Assembly (NCBI GenBank): GCA_947044405.1
Contig: CAMRHE010000036.1
Coordinates: forward strand, 930,001 to 994,000
From: Leptodactylus fallax
Taxonomy: Eukaryota; Chordata; Amphibia; Anura; Leptodactylidae
Direction of reading: 5' to 3'
Length of the DNA: 64,000 bases
A program made the position numbers and the translations under genes. The notes beneath the pieces were generated by a model. It was not told where the DNA came from. It worked only from the letters and a program-made list of their open reading frames with translations, and ran no database searches. Positions 1 through 45,400 of the stretch are shown in pieces (the stretch's first letter is position 1; each line of letters begins with the position of its first letter).

Positions 1-267
1 GCCATGGAAGGAGATCGGTGGTTTCTACGAGCACATTAATACTTACTTCTAAAGCAAATTCAGATAAGAAGTAACTGAAGGATGGAGCTTCACATTAAAT
101 GTTAAATGTTAATGTGAAATGTGAAGAAGTAGCTATACTATTTGTTCATGTATGATACATCTTTTCCCATAATTGTATTTACTTACTGGAAAGCTTATGT
201 GGTATAAAGTCCGACATTTCTATGCTACAAAGTGGATTATAAACGCACATATTGTTATAAGACTTAC

Positions 268-34316
<34,049 letters not shown>

Positions 34317-34621
34317 CTGAAATAAAGAAAAAATATATGATATATATCCCCACTTGTGATACATTGCAGGTGCTTAAAAACTATAACAAAAAAAAAATGT
34401 CATGGTAACCAATAACAACCAATCAAAATGATATAAGTAAGCATAATAAATAAAATCAAGCCATCTGATGGGCAGCTACAGGCTAGCAGTTTCAAGCCCC
34501 CTGAGGGGGGGGGGGGGCAAAAAAAGAAAATTGGAAAAAAAAAGTTACAAAATAAATAAATAATACATGTTTTTAAAGTATTTGAAAATATTTATCCTCT
34601 ATACTAAATGATAAATTGATT

Positions 34622-34880
34622 ACAGGGGTTTGGTGAGACTCCCACCGATCCTGGGAACACCCATTGTGAACATAGCTGCAATAAAACACAGACACACTCC
34701 TGATCCCAATCATTTCAGTGGGAGAAGAGGATGTACAGCCCTTCTCCAGTGTTCCCATTGAAATGAAGTGGAGCAGGAGTGCATCTACGTTCACTGCAGC
34801 TATGTTCACAATGGGGGTAAGACACCCCCCTTTCTCAGCATCAGTGGGGATCTCAGTAGTAGGACCCCCAGTAATCAGCA
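34622..34880. repeat. About 260-bp foldback repeat
   Basis: Inverted arms include cccattgtgaacatagctgc (34,661-34,680) and its complement near 34,796-34,818, plus a second outer pair around the accccca words. No coding support. Confidence 0.65.
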
Positions 34881-35165
34881 TTTTAGCCTCTATTTTTCGT
34901 GACATAACCATAACCCCCATGAAAAAAAAATCTGATTGCTCCCTTTCCATAAAATACATATAAAAATAAATAAATTAGCCACCACACATCCAAAAATCTC
35001 CAAACTACAAAAATGCTTACCCCATACGATGAACACCATAGAGGAAAAAAAAAAAAACACAAAATGACCAAATCTCCATTCGTTTTACCTACACTCCCCT
35101 CATCATAAAAAAAAAAAAATAAAAAAATTAAACAAAATGACACTCCCCAAAATGGTATGAGTTAA

Positions 35166-35649
35166 AGGGAATCTGTCAGGTCAATATGGGACACTAAACA
35201 ACCCACAGGTCCTTATAGACCTGGGGTTTAGTGTCCCAGACCGCCCTGTTGTAATGCAATCCGCAGGCGCATTAAAAATAAAAAACCTTTATACTTACCT
35301 AGAGAAGTGTCCGATCGACGCTGTTTGGCGAGAACGGTCCGGCTTATTCATGAGATTCCTCGTTGGACGCCTCCCGGCGCCTGCGTTGTTCTTCAGTGAA
35401 GCCAAAGATGGACACCCCGCCTTCACTACGTAATTGCGGGGTATGCGCACTGAAGCTGAGGTGTACTCCTCTGGCTTCACTGAAGAACTGCGCAGGGACA
35501 GGGAGTACAGCGGCCGGGTGAGTATAAAGTTTTTTATTTTTAATGCGGCTATAGATTGCGTTATAACAGGGTGATTTGGGACACCAAACCCCAGGTCCAT
35601 ATGGACGTGTGGGTGGTTTAGTGTCCCAAATTGCCCTGACAGATTCCCT
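35166..35649. mobile_element. TTAA-flanked MITE, copy B (Kolobok-like)
   Basis: Flanked by ttaa at 35,162-35,165 and 35,650-35,653, with ends agggaatctgtcagg and complement. Same family as 32,955-33,386. Both copies have a GC-rich centre with gcagttcttcagtgaagcca-like words. Confidence 0.85.
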
Positions 35650-35687
35650 TTAAAATTACATCTTCTGCCACATTAAAAGACACCTTA

Positions 35688-37127
35688 CAGTAAGTACCTT
35701 GCAAAAGCATTCAAACCCCTTTTCCCATTTTGTCACCTTACAACCACAAACTTAAATGTATTTTATTGAGATTTAAAGTGATAGACCAACACAAAGTAGC
35801 AGATAATTGTGAAGTGGAAAGAAAATAATTCATGGTTTTCAAAATTTTAATCTAATAAAAATCTGAAAAGTGTGACATGCAAAAGTATTCAGCCCCCCTA
35901 TATCCATACTTTGTAGAGCGACCTGTCGCTGCAATTACAGCTGCAAGTCTTTTGCGGTATGTCTCTACCAGCTCTGCACATCTAGAGACCAAGATTCTTC
36001 TTTGCAAAATAGCTCAAGCTCAGCCAGATTGGATGGAGAGCGTCTGTGAACAGAAAGTTTCATGTTTTGCCACAGATGCACAATGGGATTGAATTGTATT
36101 TAGCTCAATCCATCTTTCCATCAACTCTGACCAGCTTCCCTGCCCCTGCTGAAGAAAAGCATCCCCACAGCATGGTGCTGCCACCACCATGTTTCACTGT
36201 GGGGATGGTGTGTTCAGAGTGATGAGCAGTGTTACTTTTCTGCCATACTTAGCGCTTTGCATGTAGGCTAAAAAGTTCAACTTTGGTCTCATCTGACCAG
36301 ACCACCTTCTTCCACATGTTTGCTGTGTTCCCTATATGGCTTGTGGCAAACTGCAAACAGCACTTCTTATATCTTTCTTTCAACAATGGTTTTCTTCTTG
36401 CCACTCTACCATAAAGGCCAGATTTGAGGAGTGCACAACTTATAGTTGTCATGTGGACAGATTCTCTCAGATAAGCTGTGGATTTCTGCAGCTCCTCCAG
36501 AGTGACCATGGGCCTCTTGCCTGCTTCTCTGACCAATGCTGTCCTTGCTTAATCTGTCAGTTTAGGTGGACGGCCATGTCTTGGTAGGTTTGCAGTTGTA
36601 GAATACTTTTTCCATTGTTGGATGATGGATTGAACAGTGCTCCTTGGGATGTTCAAAGTTTGAGATATGTTTTTATAACCTAACCCTGCTTTAAACTTCT
36701 CCACAACTTTATCTCTGACCTGTCTGGTGAGTTCCTTGGTTTTTATGATGCTGTTTGTTCACTAGTGTTTTCTATAACAAACCACTGAGGCCTTCACAGA
36801 ACAGGTGTATTTATACTGAGACTAAATTACACACAGCTGGACTCTATTAACTAACGAAGTGACTTCTGAAAGCAATTGTTTGCACTTGATTGTATTTAGG
36901 GGTATCAGAGTACAGGGGGCTGAACACTTTTGCACGTCGCACTTTTCAGATTTTTATTTGATTCAAATTTGGAAAACCATGTATCATTTTCGTTCCACTT
37001 CACAATTATGTGCTACTTTGTGTTGGTCTAGCAGTTAAAATCTCAATAAAATACATTTAAGTTTGTGGTTGTAAGGTGAGAAAATGTGAAAAAGTTCAAG
37101 GGGTATGAATACTTTTGCAAGGCACTG
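35688..37127 (-). mobile_element. Tc1 element, second copy, internally deleted
   Basis: Related to 26,440-28,024 throughout. It ends gcaaggcactg at 37,127 beside TA. The left end is altered (cagtaagtaccttgc). An internal deletion near 36,090 removes the region coding for the second Asp and the Glu. Confidence 0.88.
36249..36740 (-). pseudogene. Tc1 transposase fragment
   Basis: The minus strand reads KSGLYGRVARRKPLLKERYK, HIGNTANMWKKVVWSDETKV and ELFSLHAKR. The first catalytic Asp is present. The N-terminus is in another frame and the catalytic C-terminus is deleted. Confidence 0.85.
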
Positions 37128-37484
37128 TATATAACTCCGTATATAGTCAGAAACATAAAAAAGTTACGGGTGTCAGAATTTTGTGTATAAAATAGATTTT
37201 CTTACATTTTTCAATAAATAAGAAAAATAAATTAGAAAATCGAGATCCAGATCAAAAATCATCCATAGGGTTAAAAAAAAAAAAAAAAGAGATTTTATTT
37301 TTTGGCAAAATCGTCCAGCCCTACATCACAGCCTATCGTGTGAGTTCAATGGACAAGATTTATTAAATTATTTCAGAGAAATATTTCAGAGTTTTTGTTG
37401 CTCATAGCACAACCAGTCACAATGGAGCAGAATACAAAGAAATAAATGTGCTGGAATGGTCGCTGTGGTCAAGAAGGACATAAG

Positions 37485-38653
37485 GCATACCACCCAACCG
37501 TCCCAGATTCAGAGGCACAGTCCCAGATTCCGGGTCCTGTCCCAGTCAGCGGGAGGTATACCTCGACTTCAACTCATCTGCATGCGGAGGACGCAGATGA
37601 GTTGAATACAGTGGTGAAGCAGGAGCCACCTGCCCAGCTGTGCCCCTGTGTGCTCCATCAGTCACATCAGCATCCGGGAGCTGAGACTGCTGACATATCA
37701 GCAGGGGAGCAAGGAGAGGTGAGTATTTTTTTTTATGTTAAACTTTGGGGGCAGATGGAGGGGGGGACATTAAACTGGGGGGGAGAGGCAGATGAAGAGG
37801 GACATTAAACTGGGTAGGGGGGCAGATGAAGAGGGACATGAAACTGGAAACAGGGCAGATGAAGAGAGACATTAAAGGGAGTCTATCATTAGGAAAATCA
37901 CTTTTTAAGTAAGCATATATTCAAATAGCCTTCATAAAGGCTATTCCAGGCATACCTCTATTTCCTTTTTCCTCCCAGTGGTTTTTCCAAAAATCCAGTT
38001 TTTCTCCATATGCACATGATCTTCACAGAGCACAGGGGGCGTTATCCCTGTGCTCTGAGCACAGCCGTGTCATCAGAATTTGAACGTCTCTGCCTGGATA
38101 TATCAACGCTTCCTTCTTTTAAAGTCATACCTGCTTCTCCTCTTCTTAGCTGCAGCTTCTGATGTGTGCGTGAAATCTTGCGCATGCGCTGTACGCTCGG
38201 CCACTTCGGGTTCAGGCCGAGCGTACAGCACATGCTCTGTGAGCCATCTTTACTCTCTGCGTGAACGAGCGTACTGCGCAGGTGCAGTACGCTTGTGTAG
38301 TTCCATAAACTACTGAGCATGCAGAGAATGAAAAATATATGCTTACTTAAAAAGTGATTTTCCCACTGATAGACTCCCTTTAAACTGGGAGGTACTGATG
38401 AAGAGGGACATTAAATTGGGGGGGGGGCAGCTGGAGGAGGACACCAGGAGAGTTTATACTGTGGGGGCAATTGGAGGGAAACATTATAATGTGGGGACAT
38501 ATCATGTTAGGGTGACTGTAGGAGCATTATACTGTGTGGGGGGCACAAAGAGAAATTAATGAAAATGGGCGGAGTCAACATGGAAGTGGGTGGAGCTAAA
38601 TTTGCATACCGCACATTATATCCCTCTTTCTGTCCTTAGGTTGGGAGATATGC
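37485..38653 (+). repeat. Minisatellite-bearing repeat element, copy 2
   Basis: The ends read gcataccacccaacc and ggttgggagatatgc. Inside are agggggacattaaactggg minisatellite units, interrupted by the TTAA-flanked MITE at 37,876-38,379. It is the inverted relative of 12,858-13,948 (shared caactcatctg and ccgggac-type words). A 37,446-37,808 open frame over it has no recognisable protein. Confidence 0.65.
37876..38379. mobile_element. TTAA-flanked MITE, copy C (second family)
   Basis: ttaa at 37,872-37,875 and 38,380-38,383. Ends agggagtctatcatt and complement; inner inverted words such as gtgattttcc, agtaagcatata. The centre has a stem of 21 bp with one mismatch (38,182-38,202 with 38,215-38,235) around gtacgctcggcc. 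A related half element begins at 31,534 (ttaaagggattctatcatt). Confidence 0.85.
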
Positions 38654-38699
38654 ATAAAGGCATAAATCTGCCCTAAAGTGTGCATTATTTCTGTGTAAT

Positions 38700-39289
38700 G
38701 TCCATCAATAATAAGGCAGAGACCTGCTTAGAGCATTTCTTCTGGCGCTGTAACAAGCCACCCGCACCTCTGTATCACCCAGGCCTACCGTAGCTGCGGT
38801 CAATGTTTCCTACGATGACTCCATCGATCCCACAATTACACATGACTGGACTCACCAGGTCTTGTGCGATATCCGGTGACCTCAAGAAAAATAAACAACT
38901 GAAGGAAACAGCGACAGTCCAACTTGGAAGTCACCAGGTGCGATATTGGTTACCATGGAAACCAGATATGCGACGCAGGGGGAGTGTTTGCGTTCCACGG
39001 CTGAACGCACAGAGATTCGATTGCCTTCGAGCGCATCACGTGACATGGCTGCGCTTTCAAGTCATATGTTGCGTTTTAAAGCTAGGTTTTAGTAGCGGTG
39101 ATCTGAGAGGATCCATCTGCGGAATAAACCGCGTCAGTTGTGCATGGTGTTCTAGAGCCAGCCGCAGACCCCCGGTGCATACATCCCTGTGGTATGGCCA
39201 CGTCACTGCGGGGAGCCAGTGAGAGCTTGTGAGAGGCGGGGAAATTCCCCGTATATGTAAGGCAGCTTGTGCTCCAGGGTGTAGACATC
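38700..39289. promoter_or_regulatory. Likely divergent 5' region of ccdc107 and the minus-strand gene
   Basis: This is the only CpG-richer, repeat-free stretch just before the ccdc107 ATG. It holds an RFX X-box (38,949-38,962), an E-box tcacgtga (39,036-39,043) and no clear TATA box. A word pair, caccaggtcttgtgcgatat and caccaggtgcgatat, occurs twice. The minus-strand gene starts to its left, so a bidirectional promoter is plausible. Transcription starts are not visible in sequence. Confidence 0.5.
38949..38962. promoter_or_regulatory. RFX X-box
   Basis: gttaccatggaaac fits the RFX palindrome GTNNCCATGGNAAC-type consensus at all conserved positions, with flanking g and c extending the symmetry. 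X-boxes of this kind mark promoters of ciliary and some MHC-related genes. It lies 327 bp upstream of the ccdc107 ATG. Confidence 0.7.
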
Positions 39290-39449
39290 ATGGTGCTCTC
39301 CAGCTCCCAGCACTTTCTGCTTGCTGTTTCCCTGGCGCTATGTGCCTGCTTTCTGCTTCCCAGGATGTTTGGAGGAGGTGTTAGGGACACTGGCAAGCAA
39401 GACCCCAGGAGGATGCCTCCACCCTTGCATGGGCGCTCCCCACCCAAAG
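39290..39449 (+). CDS. ccdc107: ccdc107 exon 1
   Basis: ATG at 39,290 in acatcatgg. It encodes [20 protein letters not shown] and on to RSPPK, with one base of the next codon. Donor aaag|gtaacc. A GTG at 39,269 would extend the frame by seven codons but is not a plausible eukaryotic start. Arg- and Pro-rich after the hydrophobic segment. Confidence 0.85.
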
Positions 39450-42400
39450 GTAACCGGGTGTAACTGGGGAGAGCGAGGAAGCCGTACGGTTTATTTATGT
39501 GTGTGCTCAGGCAGCATTACATTCTTATAGCTTTACTGGAGTGGCGAGATCCATCTACGTCATTGTACTGTTAGTATGCTGGTATCTGTAACCATCACCG
39601 CCTTAGTGCCCAGATAAGTGGCTTGTGTGCCCTGTATCTTCACCCATTTAGTGCATAGATACCACAATGCAAAGAAGACTAGAGTTATCCACATGCAAAC
39701 GGAATTGAGGCTACAGATTTCAGTGTTAGCTGTCTGCCTCTGTGTCTGCTGTCCTGTTAGTATTCCCAAAAGTGATCATTCCTATGATAGCATAATGTGG
39801 GTACAGATTGTATTTACACATTTGCTCTGCTGTGTCTGTTGTTGCGGTCCATCAGACAGCTAAAACAGTGTACACCAACGGTGCCTGGAAGACCCTATTG
39901 ACTATAATGGGATCCTTTAGGTGTCCGTTCTCTTAAACTGGAACTGCCTGATGAAAAAGTTGGACTTGAAGCAGTTTTTTGTCCAGCAATTTTTGCCACA
40001 CACTGCGACAAGACAGAGGCACAAATGCCGGGGGACCCGAACAACAGAGAGCCCATCTGCTCAAACAGCGGTTACCTACGGACCCCATAGATAATAATGG
40101 GGTCTGTTGGGTTTCTGCCGTTTTAATATTGAAACCAGTAGAAAGAAAAGTCCTCCGTGGAGATGTGAACCTAGCCAATAATGTTTATTACCGCCTGTCA
40201 CACACAGCTGGAATACAGTTAGTGTTCTGATAATTGTAACCACCACCCTTGTAAGTATAATGGAATCTGTATCTACTGTCACTTTGGCTTGTAGATACGT
40301 GCATCCACTGCTCTGTATGCGTATCATTACTGTATTCACCATTGGCAGAATACAGGTACTATGTATAGCAAGATAGACTTTATTGACTCATTATGATTAT
40401 TGGATAAATTCAGTAAATCTTGTTCTGCAGCTCTTTTCTCTACTCTTGAATACTGTAAAAGCGATCTTTCAAGTTTCTTGCTTTGTAGCTACAATTGTAT
40501 TGCGGGCTTTTGCATTTTTTTTTTTTTTTTTTTTAGGTGTCTTCCGTGTAGAAGCCGCTAAATATCCCCCAGTGTTTTGTCTGCAATCCTGGCCGCACCA
40601 CCTCAGACTAGAATATATTGTTCAGATGTGGTGAGGGATAATCCATTAACATGTACATCCATTCATAGCTCATCCTGTTGTTCAGAAACAGATGGACATT
40701 CCGATAAATGGAAGACTTTTATCTCATTACAGAGATATTATGCAAGTATTAAAGCGGCTTTGGTGAAATACATTTCTGAGTAGATTATATTGAGGACTAT
40801 CCTTAAAGGGAATCTCACATTAAAGTAGTTACCCCTCTGGATAATGGTCTGAAACACATTTGTAAACATGCCTTTATGGAGTTGGATAAACTTTAAAGCC
40901 GTGGCCCCATGTAGTGTAAACTCTGCTACTTGGCCACAGCGGAAACGCCGTGGCAAAAATCTCAGTGTCTTACAGTACCTGCAAAGTGGATTGGATTCTG
41001 GCTAATCCCATCCACACATTGCAGAAAAAAAAATCCACAAAAGACATGCTGCGATTTAAAAAACCACTGCGTTTTTGTAAATCACAGCATGCAAATTATG
41101 TTTTCCGTATTGGTATAAGTGAAGCACAAAGTTCACAGAGGAACACTGCGTCTTTTTCCGCAGTGCTTTTTGGCTGCGGCTCATTACGTGGGGCCTTAGC
41201 CTAAAGGGTTTTTCCCACAAATATAATTAGATTTGTAGATAATTAGAAGTTAAACTTTTTTACAAATACACTGATGAGCAAAAGGGTAACAATGTTTTGA
41301 ACTCTTGACTTTCAGGCTCCACATCTCACCATCCACTACAGCTTCGAACATGAGACTACCATTATTTTCTAGACCATCATCTTCGCTATTTCATACATAA
41401 ACTTGACTTGCAACTATTTAGCATATGACTAGATATGCAGATTCTTGTCATGCAGCAAAACAGTAACGATGCAGTTACATGTGGTGGAAAAATCTTTTTC
41501 TTGTATACTACAAATTACAACCTGTTCTCACATTCCCTAATAGCTCAGTGTGTTGTTAATGTTGATTCCCAAGGGAAAAGTCACGGGTTCAAATCGAGGG
41601 TCAACCATGAAGATTTCACAAGAAAAGAGAAACAGCATTATCCAGTTCATCAATAGAAGTGTCTCGGCCAAGAAAATTGCCAAACTGCATCATGTCAGTG
41701 CCATGACAGTTGGAAGAATACAAAATGAAGTCCGTCCGTCCATTTAAAAGCCAAGAGGTGGACGTCCAGGCAAAATATGAGTCAACAAGTCGGCTCCTCA
41801 CAAGGTCTATCAGTTCTGCCGTGACAAACATGGCAGTGGAGGTGGCTCATATGCTTCATAATAGTGATCACAGACGTCCATGCAAGTACCTTGTGACGTG
41901 TTACACAAGTCTGGAATGGTGGCCCAAAAAAAGTGAAGAAGCCTCGGCCTCAATATTTTCATAAAAAGCGTCCCCTTGAGTTTGCAAAAAAAGTACGAAA
42001 AGTGGACACAGATTGGAAACGGGTGATTTGGAGCAATGAGACAAAAGTCAATATGGGTGCAAATGGGTCTGGAAGAAACGAGGGCTAACGGATCAAGAAA
42101 TTGGAAGAACTGGTGGAGGAAGCCTGATGATAGCCAAAGGCGTTGGATATTTGAGCAGGATCGATGGTGGTCTCAGTACTGAACTATATGTAAGTATCCT
42201 TCAAGACTAGTTACTTCGTACACTTGAGTACTATGGATATGAAAAGGACGACATAGTGTTACAGCAGGACAATGACCTGAAGCATATGTCAAGACTAGCA
42301 AAGAAATGGTTCAGTGACAATGAAGTAGAGGTGCTGGATTGGCCCCCCTCAGTCCCCAGACCGCAACACAAACAAATACTTGTGGGTAGAGTTAAAGAAA

Positions 42401-45400
42401 AAGCTGTATTCGTACCCAAGTGAGTCGATTGGTATGCACCAACATTGGCAACATGTAGAAGAGACCTGGGATCAGATTTCGGTCTAAACGTGCTTGAATA
42501 TGATTGAGAGCATGCCCAGAAGGATTCAGGCAAAGTTGAAAGCCAAAGGTGGATTCACAAAATTTAAACTTAGATTTTTAGGAGCAAAACAGTAACAACG
42601 AAGTTACATGACAAGAATCTGAATAACTAATCATATGCTAAATAGTTGCAAGTCAAATTTATGTATGAGATGGCCAAGATGATGGTAGTCTCACATTCGA
42701 ATAAATAAACATTTTGCTGAGTTTTGACGATTTTCCCTAAGCATCTTAGTGGTGATAGTCTGTTGTCTTGATCAGTTGCCAATGGCTACGACCATGAATA
42801 CAGGAACTTTCTATGGTCTGGGACTTGTCAAAAACCTAGCCATGATTTCTGAATTGTGGACAGGTTATCAGGCAGGGACCCTACATGCAAAAGAAGATTA
42901 TACAGCCACAACAAGATAATCATGACTGGGTTTCAAACCATAAAAAAATTCCAGCATTCATGGTCGTATCCATTGGCAACTGATAAATACCACAGACTGT
43001 CACCACTGGAATGATTAGAGCAAATTCCTAAAACTCTGTTAAATAAAGAAAACAAATATTATATTTGCAAAAAAATGTTTAACTTTTGTCTACAAATCGA
43101 AATCTAATTATGTTCATGGGAATACCCATTTAATACAGTTTCCAAGTGCCCAGCTGGAGGTCCTGATCACATGCTATTCCCTATAACCCCGTCCCCATCT
43201 CTACCTTTTTATTTTGTCCAGTGTCACTATCTTTTGCATTGAAGGTGATGGTTGGAGAGTACTAAGCAAATGTGCTGCAGTTGCATGCTGCATGTGCTGA
43301 GAAAAAGACAGCAAGGGAGAGAAGACAGAGAAGGGTGGGCAGGTTTTTCAGAGCATAGCTTGAGCATTTTCTGTGATCGTGACCACCTACTGGGCACATT
43401 GGATTAAAGTTTTTGTTATCAGTAATTATAACTCATTCCATATAAAGGTTTGTTTGTAAATGCACCACTACCCGGTACTGTAATTTCTATAATGTTGAGA
43501 GGCACTAACAGGCTCTTTTTAAGGCAGAGGCCTTTTTTTTTGGACTCCAAAGTGTGTTCAAAAGGAATGGGGAATAGAAAGGAAACATTTATACTTCTCC
43601 TTTGTGCTATATTCTTTCCTATTCTCAAGAAACCACAGCAAAATGTGCAAACAAAATATACAGTACATGTGGCCTCAGCCTGAAGGAGTTTTCTAAAAAT
43701 AGAACATTGACAGGCAGACTAAAGTACAAAAGTAATAAATTGTCTGGGTCCCCCAACACTGTGCAGCCCCAATCCAATGGTGTACCACAATTCACAGCAT
43801 ACAGTTGTATCATTAGTAGTGCACTCATCTCAGCTTGCCACAATTGGATGCTGTTGCCTTGTGATACACAGTGTCCTCACACTGGCCAGCAGATAGGGGA
43901 CTGCAGGGGATCTGATCGTAATGTGAAGGTAAGCATATTGGGAAGTTTATAACTTTGTATCTGTGCCTCACATCAGTTTTATATGCCAAAATATACAGCA
44001 ACGTTTACCCAATAGATAATGATTAAGGGTATGTTCACACACAGGAATTTGAGACTGTCTTCCATCTCAATCTTTTCCTTATACTATCCTTGTGGAATCC
44101 ATGGTCACCAAAGCAAATCCATGGGTTTGCACGCCAGTTAGCCTCATATAAAATGGGGCTAATGAAGCATGAGGCGTGATTCAGCTCCAGAAACCGCTGC
44201 AAGATCGAACAGAGCTCACTAAAAGAAGAAGCCTCTGCAACTGCCTCTGATTGAAAGCAATGGGAGACCGATTCGGGACAGTTTTTGAAACTGATTTTGG
44301 AAACCACCTCAGAATATACTTCAAATTCCTCTGTGTGAATATACTCTAAAAGTCACCATGCCGTTCTAGCCTTACAGTGGGGAAAATAAGTATTTTACAC
44401 TGGCGACTTTTGCAAGTCTTCCCACCTACAAAGAATGGAGGGGTCTGTAGTTTTCATGGTAGGTACACTTCAACTGTGAGACAGAATCTAAAAAAAAAAA
44501 AAAAAATGTACGATTTTTAAATAATGTGTATTTTATTACATGAAATAAGTATTTGGTACAGAAACCTTTGTTTGCAATTACAGTGGTCAGATGTTTCCTG
44601 TAGATCTTGACCAAGTTTGCACACGCGACAGCAGGAATTTTGGCCCACTCCTCCATACAGATCTTCTCCAGATCTTTCAGGTTTCAGGGCTGTGGCTGGT
44701 TTACGTCGAGTTTCAGCTACCTCCAGAGATTTTCGATTTGGTTCAGGTCTGGAGACTAGCTAGGCCATTTCAGGACCTTGAAATGCTTCTTACAGAGCCA
44801 GTCCTTAGTTGCCCTGGCTTTGTGTTTCAGGTCATTGCCATCTTCAATGCTCTTACCTTGGGAAGGAGGTTGTTGGCCAAAATATCGCAATACATGGCCC
44901 CATCCATCCTCCCTTCATTCTGGTGCAGTCATCCTGTCCACTTTGCAGAAAAGCACACCCAAAGTACGATGTTTCCCACCCCCATGCTTCACCGTTGGGA
45001 CGGTGTTCTTGGGGTTTTACTCATCCTTCTTCTTCCTCCAAAAACGGTGAGTGGAGTTGACACCAAAAAGTTCTATTTTGGTCTCATCTGACGACATGAC
45101 CTCCTCCCATGCATCTTCTGACGGCGTAGTGTGTTACTAATTATAATCTTGGAGACTGTGGTCCCAGCTCTCTTCAGGTCATTGACCAGGTCTTTCCGTG
45201 TAGTTCTGGGCTGATTCCTGACCTTCCTCGGAATCATCCTTGCCCCAGGAGGCGAGATCTTGCATGGAGCCCCAGACTGAGTAAGTTTGACAGTCATCTT
45301 GTGTCTCTTCCATTTTCTAATAATTGAGCCAACAGTTGTTGCCTTCTCACCAAGCTGCTTGTCTATTATCCTGTAGCCCATCCCATGCTTGTGCAGGTCT

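Larger units (their letters stand above)
41208..43134. mobile_element. Outer MITE of a nested stack in ccdc107 intron 1
   Basis: The left arm (41,208-41,262, ttcccacaaatataattaga and following) is mirrored at 43,072-43,134. Between them lie a decayed Tc1 (from 41,269) and a separate foldback (42,712-43,048). The outer MITE was therefore entered by a Tc1, which was in turn entered or replaced by the foldback. Confidence 0.7.

Noticed and set aside
37446..37808. 120-codon open frame as a gene
   Set aside because: It lies within the minisatellite-bearing repeat that recurs at 12,858-13,948.
41541..41600. A true tRNA gene
   Set aside because: A and B boxes are present, but the acceptor and T stems pair poorly and no clear anticodon arm forms. 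Kept only as an observation.
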